From Dendrobium chrysotoxum (Eukaryota; Streptophyta; Magnoliopsida; Asparagales; Orchidaceae), in the NCBI GenBank assembly GCA_019925795.1, contig CM034315.1, positions 31,812,446 through 31,876,445 of the forward strand: a stretch of DNA of 64,000 bases, given 5' to 3'. Position numbers and translations under genes: made by a program. The notes below the pieces were generated by a model. It saw nothing but the letters and a program-made list of their open reading frames with translations. It did no database searches and was not told where the DNA came from. Of this stretch, positions 57,399 to 64,000 are shown piece by piece. Every line of letters starts with the position of its first letter. The stretch's first letter is position 1.

Positions 57399-60300
57399 AG
57401 GAGCTAGGAAACGCAAGGCTTCTCTATACTTAAAAGAAGTAGTGAAGGAGAATGGGGTTTTTTTGTGGGTTTGTTAGAGACTAAACTGAAAGAGTTTGGG
57501 GATAGGGATGCCAATTCTTTGTTAGGAAATGGTTGGGATTTCTTTCATGTCTCATCGGTGGGTTTGTCTTGAGGCATCTTGGTGTTGGGGAAGAGGAGTA
57601 TTGATTCGTTCAAGGTGTTGGATTCATTTTCCCAAGCAGTGAAAGGGGAGTTGGAGGTCTCAAACTGAGGATGTTGGCGTATTATCACTATCTATGGAAA
57701 TAAGGATGTTTATAAAAGGAAAGGTTTGTGGGAGAAGTTGGAAGCTTTTTCTGGAATTGAAATTCCTTTAGTTTTGGGTGGTGACTTCAATTGTCTTCTT
57801 TCTAAAGAGGACAAGAGAGGTGGGAGGAGATTCATGCCTTCTCAAGGACCTAAGGAAATGAAAGCCTTCCTTACTAATAATGACCTTCATGAGGTTGGTT
57901 ATATAGGGCTGATGTTTACGTGGAGCAATAATAAATCTGGAGCTGATCGGATTTTAGAGAGACTGGATAGATGTTTTGTGAATTCAACTGCTATAAACTT
58001 GTCTCATCGGTTGGTGGTTAGACATCTTCCTAGAGTGGCGTCGGATCATTGTCCCATCTTTCTTAATCTAATGGGAATTGGTTCTAAGCATAAAAGACCG
58101 TTTAAGTTTGAGGATGTTTGGGCTTCTTTTCCAGCGTCGATTGCATTGGTTAAGAATGCCTGGAAGGTCAAAGTGGCTGGGAATTTGTCTCAAATTCAAA
58201 ACCGTAAGCTGAAGAAAACCTTGAAAGCCTTATTTTTCTGGAGTAAGTCTAAGTTCAAAAGTTTTAATCAGCAGAAGGAGGTGCTACTGAAGGAGATTCT
58301 GGAACTTCAAACCTTGGAAGCTGATAAGGGGTTTCTCTCGGTTGATGAAATGTGGTCTGTCAAGGTGAAGATGAATGAGATGAATTCCCTCTTAGCTCGG
58401 CTCAACACATGGTGGAGGCAACGTGCGAAGGTGAATTGGATGGTGGAAGGGGACTGCAACTCTAAGTTTTTTTAGACTTTTGCCAGTGCTAGGAGGAACT
58501 CCAATTACATTTTCAGCTTGAAGGATGAAAATGGCTGTTTGGTGGAGGACCAATTCAAAATTCAGGAAACTCTGGTTCAATTTTTCAAGAGGAAATGGTG
58601 TGAGAGGAATTGCTGTTTGAAAGGTAGGCCGGCTCCGTGGAGGTGTCTGGAGGACGCAGACAAAGAGTTCCTGTGCAAGGAATTCTCCCTAAATGAAGTT
58701 GAGGAGGTGATCAAGCAGGCAGGTGGATTCATTACTCCTGGGAAGGACGGAATAACTTTGTCCTACTTTAAAAGCTATTAAAACATAATCAGAGAGGACT
58801 TATGGAAGGCTCTTCAAGATTTTTTCAACTTATCTGGTATGTGTGACGAGTGGAAGGAGACGCTTATTGTCTTGATTCCTAAGGTAGATAATCCTCTTTC
58901 TTTAGCTGATTTCTGGCCAATTAGTTTATGTAATACTATTTATAAGATTGCTGCCAAGGTACTGTTGAATAGATTGGCTTGCATTCTACCTAATTTGATC
59001 TCTAAGGAGCAGGCGGCATTTCTAAAAGGAAGATCCCTCTCTGATCATGTTCTCATAGCCCAAGAAGTGTTTCATAAATTCAAGTATTCTAAAGCTTCGA
59101 TGGGTTTAGTTTCATTTAAAATCGACATGGAACAGGCTTATGACTCCATGTGCTAGCCTACTTTGAGCAAAGCTTTAGAATACTTTGGTTTTCCTTCTTT
59201 ATTTTCTAAACTTATTTTGGATTGTGTTCAAAAGCCAGCTTTCCCTTTGCTAGTTAATGACAGCCCTACCAATTGGATCTATGCAAAAAGCGGTTTCCGG
59301 CACGGATGCCCACTGTCACCTTACTTATTATTTGTTATCAGCTCCTGTCTAATGCCTTCTTTAGTAAAGACTCTATTGGTGTCCAGATTAGTCTATATGG
59401 GCCTAGGATTTCCCACCTTCTTTATGCAGATGACGTGTTGATCTTCTCTGAAGCTAAGATGGGCAAGGTGAAAGAAATCAAAGGTATTTTGGATGACTTC
59501 TGTGGTTGGACTGGTCAGAAGATCAATGCTCACAAATCGGGTATCCTTTTTGGGAAAGCAGTTAATAGAAGAAGGAGGAGAGATATAATCAACTTGATGG
59601 GCTTCAAAAAAGTAAAGGAATTCAAGTATCTAGGCGTTGAAATGGCTTTGAGGAGACTTGCAAAGCCAGATTTCTAGTTTTTAATTGATGGGGTCTTGAG
59701 AAAGATGAACTCTTGGGGGTGGGAAGCTTATCTCCTTGGCCGGCAGGATCATGTTGGTAAAAATTGTGGTTCTTTCTTTTCCTACATACCATTCTACTCT
59801 CTCTTAGATTTCTAAGGGAATTCTAGATGAGATTGATAAGCTTTGTAGGGGCTTTATATGGAACAAAGCTAATGGAGGGGCTGGGCTACATTATGTCAAC
59901 TGGAACACGTTGTGTAGGCCTGTGGGTAGAGGGGGCGTGGATTGCATTCTTGCTCTAGTAGAACTGGACCTTTAAGAGCCAAACTTTCTTGGAGGTATAC
60001 TCAGCATGTAGATTCCTTATTACATAGTGTTCTTTTCAAAAAATATGGCTCATTTTGGAATCAGGAGAGTGGAAGGAAATCCCTGTCTGTGGCGTGGAAA
60101 TTGTTAGCTGATGGTTGGAAATGTCTTAAATCCATTGTGAGATGGCATATAAACAATGGGGATGCTGTTGATTTTATGGGGGATGTTTGGCTTCTTGACA
60201 AAAAAATTAATAGATGGCCAACATTTGTCAAGGTTCAAGACTATAGTGGATGGTTATTGAACAAATTCATTCCAGATGGGAATTTGAACATTGCTTCTCT

Positions 60301-61417
60301 TAAGGAATGCTTTGGAAATGACTTGGTGGAATTGATTTGTAAGGTCAATATAGAGTCGTCTTTAATAGAAGATCAGCTGGAATTAATCCATATGCATTAA
60401 GGGAAATCGATTTCTGCCTTAGCAACTCTTGCTCGGGATGAGGAGGTTGTAGAACCGGTTTTCTAGGTTTTGGTGAAGAAGGCTAAACTGAATTCTTGGG
60501 TAGAGAATTTCTGGTGGACGATATTCAATAGAGCTCTTCCTACTTTCCATTTCTTGAGGTGTAGAAGACTGCAAGATGAAGACAAGTGTCCGAGAGGTTG
60601 CAATGAAGTGGAAGACATTGATCATGTGGTGTCCAATTGTAACAAGATTAAAGAGGTGCTGGTCAACTTAAACAGCTGGGGTTTTTGTTTCAATGAAGCG
60701 AATTCTTTGGAGGAGAGGAGCAAATGGCTAGAATTTCAAAGTGGTTCATTGGTGAAGTTATTTTGTAATGCTATTTTCTTTACATGGAAAGTAAGGAGTG
60801 AGCTGGTACATGGGATGGGTGAGAAGAGCTCGTTGCTGATTGCGGTGGATTCCGTCAGCTATGCTGCAGCATTTTCGGATTTCAATTAGTTTTGTTCGGG
60901 CCGGTTGGATACTAATCAGCATTTGCTGTTGAATCGTTGGCACCCTCCTCCACCCGATTGGATCAAGGCGAATGTGGATGCATCTCTATTATCTTCTTAT
61001 AGAGCTGGTATAGGGGGTGTATTCTGAGACCATAAAGGAAGATTTCTTTCAGCATTTGGTTGCTCTGGTACGCATTGGGACATTATTCAATTGGAGTTGC
61101 TTGCTGTCCGGTACATTGGAAATGTCATTAGAGATTGGATGTTTGACTATAAAGGAATTATAATTGAAGGTGACAATGCTAACAACATAAAGTTCTTGAA
61201 GGAGGCGTGGAGAAAGGGTGGCCAAGGCTTGGAAGAGTTTTCTTGTTTAAAGAATTTTCATTTTGTGATATTCAATTGTATAGATTGGAAGTGTAATAAG
61301 TTAGCAGATTTATGTGCTAACTTTGTCATTCTTAGTTCCTTTTATTGGGAAGATATTTCTTTGAATAATGTTCCTTCTTCGCTTGTAGAGATTTTGAAGG
61401 AGGAATCAGTAGGTTGA
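57370..61417 (+). pseudogene. LINE ORF2 of the inner copy
   Basis: Starts ATG 57370 (MSSILFWNCRGARKRKASL). Endonuclease: VLGGDFNCLLSKEDKRGG (57775-57825), FTWSNNKSGADRILERLDR (57910-57970), SDHCPIFLN (58042). RT: LIVLIPKVDNPLSLADFWPISL (58862-58925), KEQAAFLKGR, SFKIDMEQAYDSM, the RHGCPLSPYLL block (59299), and an intact YADD (59423-59434). Connection region KEFKYLGVEMALRRL. Zinc-finger zf-RVT CPRGCNEVEDIDHVVSNC (60586-60640). RNase H from about 60940 (WIKANVDASL; KCNKLADLCANF), ending TGA at 61417. Frameshifts in a T run near 57460 and near 59340; stops at e.g. 58476, 59154, 59676, 60885 and 61026. Catalyses target-primed integration; inactive now, but recently decayed. Confidence 0.9.
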
Positions 61418-61494
61418 TCTTTGTAGACCTTTCTGGTCATTCTTTAGATTTCTATCAATGCAAATTCTATTTGCTTTTTCAAAAAAAAAAAAAA

Positions 61495-62790
61495 AAGGAG
61501 GTTCCGGAGAAGTAAGTTAGCCCTAAAGAGGTTTTTAATGCTTCTTGGAAGAAACCACAACATGTGAAGCAAAATTATATTATGAAATCAGCTCTGATGT
61601 CTGAAGATGGTGTGGGGATGAAACTTGATCCTATTTTGGAGCAAGCTAACTCTCAAATTCTGATGAAATCTCTGGTGCTTAAGATCCTTTGTAATAGTAT
61701 ACCATTTCCGGTGTGTAGCGTTAAGCTCCATAGACAATGGAATAAATTTGGAAGTTTCCACCTAACAACTCTCGGTATGGACTGTATTCTTTGCTCATTT
61801 AAGAACTCTAAGTTGATGGAGGAGGTCTTAAGTGCTGGCCCATGGTATATTGGAGGACATATTATTGGCATGGACAAATGGTCACCACTATTTTCCCTAG
61901 AGTCTTTCAAAGGTCTCACAATGTCGGTTTGGATTTGTCTCCCATGTCTACCGTTGCATTATTGGAATGAAGAGAATATTGCTAGAATTGCATCAATGGT
62001 TGGGGTACCTATGTACATTGATGGGAATTCCTTCAAATGGGGTAAGAGGGAGTTTGCTCGTGTATGTGTCCGAATTGATTTGGATAAAAAATTACCAAAG
62101 GGAGTTTGTATAGAAGGATTACATGATAGATCATTTCAAAGAGTTGAGTATAAAAGATCTCTTCTCTTTGTTTCCATTGAGGTAAAGTGGGACATTTGAG
62201 ACCAATGTGCCTGGTAGTTAGAGTTAGTCCTACTGCTAAAGAAGATGTTATTTTGCATACTGATGGAATGGTGGCAGAGATTCAAAAAAATTCTGTAAAA
62301 TCTATATATATTTTTAACAACTCCAAAGTGCTATAGCTTGAAATATTGGAGCCCCAAAATGATTTGGATGGTAACAAAGAAGGGGAGAATGGGATACAAA
62401 ATGGGGATGATATTAATCTTGAGAAACTAGATGATATCAAAGAGCATATTGAAGAGCCTGAGCTTATAGGATCTATTGATTCGAGGGTGAATAGTCCTAT
62501 TCAACAGATTGATGCTAGGGCCCTATCTTATCAACCTCATTTGGGTAGTTTTCAAATTTTAGATAATAATGTTCAAGGCCAATATCAAGAATTATTTGTC
62601 TTTAATAAAAAATTACTAATTTTTCGAAAGCTTTTGCTAGCTTTGCTAATGATATACGATATCCAGGTAAGGCTTTAGATTATTCCTCTCCCATGAGGTC
62701 TAATGCTTATGAGGAAGGGGAAAAAATTCCTTTGGAGAACAACTTATCTTTTTATAAGAATCCTAAAGAGTCTACTATCCAAGTGGTGAA
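61495..62790 (+). pseudogene. ORF1 of the outer LINE, C-terminal two thirds
   Basis: Continues the frame cut at 55258: SWKKPQHVKQNY (61543), then a well-preserved DUF4283-type domain at about 61600-62110 (QWNKFGSFHLTTLGMDCIL; GGHIIGMDKWSP; LPCLPLHYWNEENIARIASMVG), then KLPKGVCIEGLHDRSFQRVEY and a zinc knuckle near 62170-62205. The second Cys codon of that knuckle is TGA (62178) where copy 1 has TGT. A long acidic tail follows to about 62790 with several stops. The core, 61564-62199, is open for 211 codons. Very close to LINE copy 1 (36560-37160), so these two belong to one subfamily and the inner LINE to another. Confidence 0.82.
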
Positions 62791-63018
62791 TTTTGGGACC
62801 TTTTCTAGGTGGTGGCATCTTGCCCCCCTTTTTTTCTTTCTCTGTTAATTTTGTTGTAAGTAGTAGGGTTCGATGGCTCATTAGGATTTTATTTTATTTT
62901 TATTTTTTTGATCATGGCTCCCTAAGCAATAGTGGGAAGTTGAACCCTTTAAAGACTTGTAACACTTTTTTTTCATATTAATGCATAAGCCCTGATATGG
63001 GTTCTCCCTAAAAAAAAG
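61495..63018 (+). mobile_element. Outer LINE, 3' part, lacking ORF2
   Basis: Resumes ORF1 right after the inner LINE. It ends in a LINE-type 3' tail (TTGTAACACTTTTTTTTCATATTAATGCATAAGCCCTGATATGGG...) and a short A run (63011-63018). Between the end of ORF1 (about 62790) and this tail there is no endonuclease or RT, so ORF2 is missing: either an internal deletion, or a junction with the 3' end of another LINE. Confidence 0.65.
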
Positions 63019-63029
63019 ATGAATAAACC

Positions 63030-63740
63030 CTTCAAGGCACCAAACCCTCCTTCCTCCTTGTCTTCCTGAGCTCTGGTGATTTTGGTTCCTATTGGCTTTC
63101 AGCTTCCAGCTTTATTTTCTTATTGTTTTTTTTTTATTGTTTTGATTTCATGAAGTTTTTATGTGGCATGGGGCAATTTTTTCCCATAGTTTTCATCTTC
63201 TAATTATTTTTTGCATTTCTTCCTCATTAGTCACTAGTTTTTTTATTTTTCACTTAGCTTGATGGTGTCCCATCCATTTTCTAATCCTTGAGGATCTTGT
63301 AAACCAGTGACTAATGGTATGTTTTTGGGTTTTTTGGGATTTCTAGAAATAAAAACTCGCAATCGTTTCAAGATATGGTTTCAGGAGCTGCTGATTCTTT
63401 ATTACCTTCTATTTTTATTATTCATAGATCCATTAAAGGTGTTCCTAATGTGATGTTTTGAGTAGATGTGATTGAAAAACTTTTTGCCCTATTTGAGTTC
63501 ACCTTACTTGGGAAGTTTTCCTTACATCATGCAAATCTTGATGTGATTCGTGCTTTTTTCATGAATCTAAAGCTTACTAGTTCTTTTATATTGGGCTTTT
63601 TAATTTGAGGCATGTTGCTATTCAACTTTCTAATAATTTTGGAAGAATATTTTTTAGGAGATATTTTAATATAAATGCCTGTTAGATGAGAATTCTAAAA
63701 TGGACTCCCTTCTTTTTTTAAGGAGAATGCATAACATAAT
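63030..63740 (+). pseudogene. ORF1 of another LINE lineage, fragment
   Basis: After a T-rich leader, ATG 63262 opens MVSHPFSNP. The recognisable part, in a second frame at about 63480-63620, is FEFTLLGKFSLHHANLDVIRAFFMNLKL...FILGFL, which matches the DUF4283 pattern of a common angiosperm L1-type ORF1 (TLVGKFS--RP-L--IR--F--L-LKG-F-IGLLD-RHVLIR). The next block, ending WTPSFF in relatives, is visible as KMDSLLF/NGLPSFF at about 63697-63720. Several stops and shifts. No ORF2; the sequence is cut off before the Sirevirus LTR at 63809. Distinct in sequence from the other LINEs of the window. Confidence 0.6.
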
Positions 63741-63808
63741 TTTATTCAATCAACTAATTGCAAGCATGCTCTGTTGAGAATTGTGCAAATTTGGAGATGG
63801 TTGTGAAT

Positions 63809-64000
63809 TGTGCAAATCTATTTACTCAAGTGAAGTATTTTGATATGAGTTGTTTTGATGATTACAAAAGCTTATTGTTTATTTACTGTTTCTCCTACAA
63901 ATATTGAAATCTCTGTTTTGTGTGTACTAACATATTTTTTAGGCAATTCACACTCCAGACTGCTGAAGACTTCAAGTTAATTTGTTAGTCTTTATTATAA
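63809..64000 (+). repeat. Start of a fourth Sirevirus LTR (A family), cut by the window end
   Basis: TGTGCAAATCTATTTACTCAAGTGAAG...GATGATTACAAAAGCTTATTGTTTATTTACTG...TTGTGTGTACTAACAT aligns over about 150 bases with the beginning of the Sirevirus A LTR (minus strand, 21529 downward). A 12-bp direct repeat, AATTGTGCAAAT, lies at 63779-63790 and 63806-63817, across the boundary. The rest of the element is expected beyond 64000. Confidence 0.75.

Larger units (their letters stand above)
55259..61494 (+). mobile_element. Inner full-length LINE (copy 2) nested in the outer LINE
   Basis: 6.2 kb: 5' UTR with CCATTTTTAGAGAGAGAAGC, ORF1 (55374-57398), ORF2 (57370-61417), 3' UTR ending GCTTTTTC and a run of A (61481-61494), flanked by a 16-bp target duplication. 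It splits ORF1 of the outer LINE. It is the better preserved of the two full-length LINEs, with long open stretches, but still carries five ORF1 stops and at least two ORF2 frameshifts. Confidence 0.9.

Overview
This window is a repeat-filled, AT-rich stretch of the nuclear genome of a flowering plant. The evidence is the mix of mobile elements: Sirevirus-type Ty1/copia elements with initiator-Met primer sites and an env-like third ORF, Ty3/gypsy elements with Tat/Ogre-like and chromovirus-like gag, L1-clade LINEs whose ORF2 ends in an RNase H domain, a CACTA element and a hAT-like element. I cannot name the species or say with confidence whether it is a monocot. I find no host protein-coding gene and no tRNA or rRNA gene; every protein-like reading frame I can recognise belongs to a mobile element, and nearly all are broken.

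Layout, left to right. 1-2937 and 9896-13133: old noncoding repeat DNA, split by a young 6.9-kb gypsy-type element (2943-9890). That element has 1.05-1.07-kb LTRs, an intact 5-bp target duplication (AAACT), a primer site and polypurine tract, and a nearly open gag, but no pol; its 3' part holds three different tandem arrays and a CpG-rich palindromic block. 13134-21529: Sirevirus A on the minus strand (env-like ORF, gag-pol, 5' LTR; no 3' LTR found). 21540-22700: an inverted, diverged relative of the repeat at the window start. 23699-23988: a tiny 5'-truncated LINE with target duplications. 24430-24532: a foldback. 25078-25968: a decayed LTR of the same family as the young gypsy element, cut by Sirevirus B (25969-34490, plus strand; 3' LTR truncated). 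34830-35390: a degenerate ~45-bp array. 35834-41994: a full-length LINE next to a second decayed gypsy LTR (42008-42789). 43568-45060: a hAT-like element sitting in an AT microsatellite and itself hit by a 535-bp CACTA element. 45960-47940 and 51262-52850: two related LTR-like blocks on either side of a fragment of a third Sirevirus (C, 48400-50620, minus). 53340-54500: a chromovirus-like gag remnant (minus). 54565-63018: an outer LINE interrupted within ORF1 by a full-length inner LINE (55259-61494). 63030-63740: ORF1 of another LINE lineage. 63809-64000: the start of a fourth Sirevirus LTR, cut off by the window end.

The points most worth pursuing are: (1) the young pol-less, gag-bearing element, which would need proteins from a partner element to move; (2) a dyad motif built from two GTAC cores (TCGTAC-T-GTACGA) that recurs in the LTRs of the Sireviruses and again in the spacer between pol and the env-like ORF, where a TATA-like box follows; this looks like an LTR-type promoter reused internally; (3) a 29-nt ORF1/ORF2 overlap preserved in two separate LINE copies; and (4) the LINE-in-LINE insertion. 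Decay throughout has the pattern expected of cytosine methylation followed by deamination (Gln, Arg and Trp codons turned into stops, CpG loss in the old LTRs).
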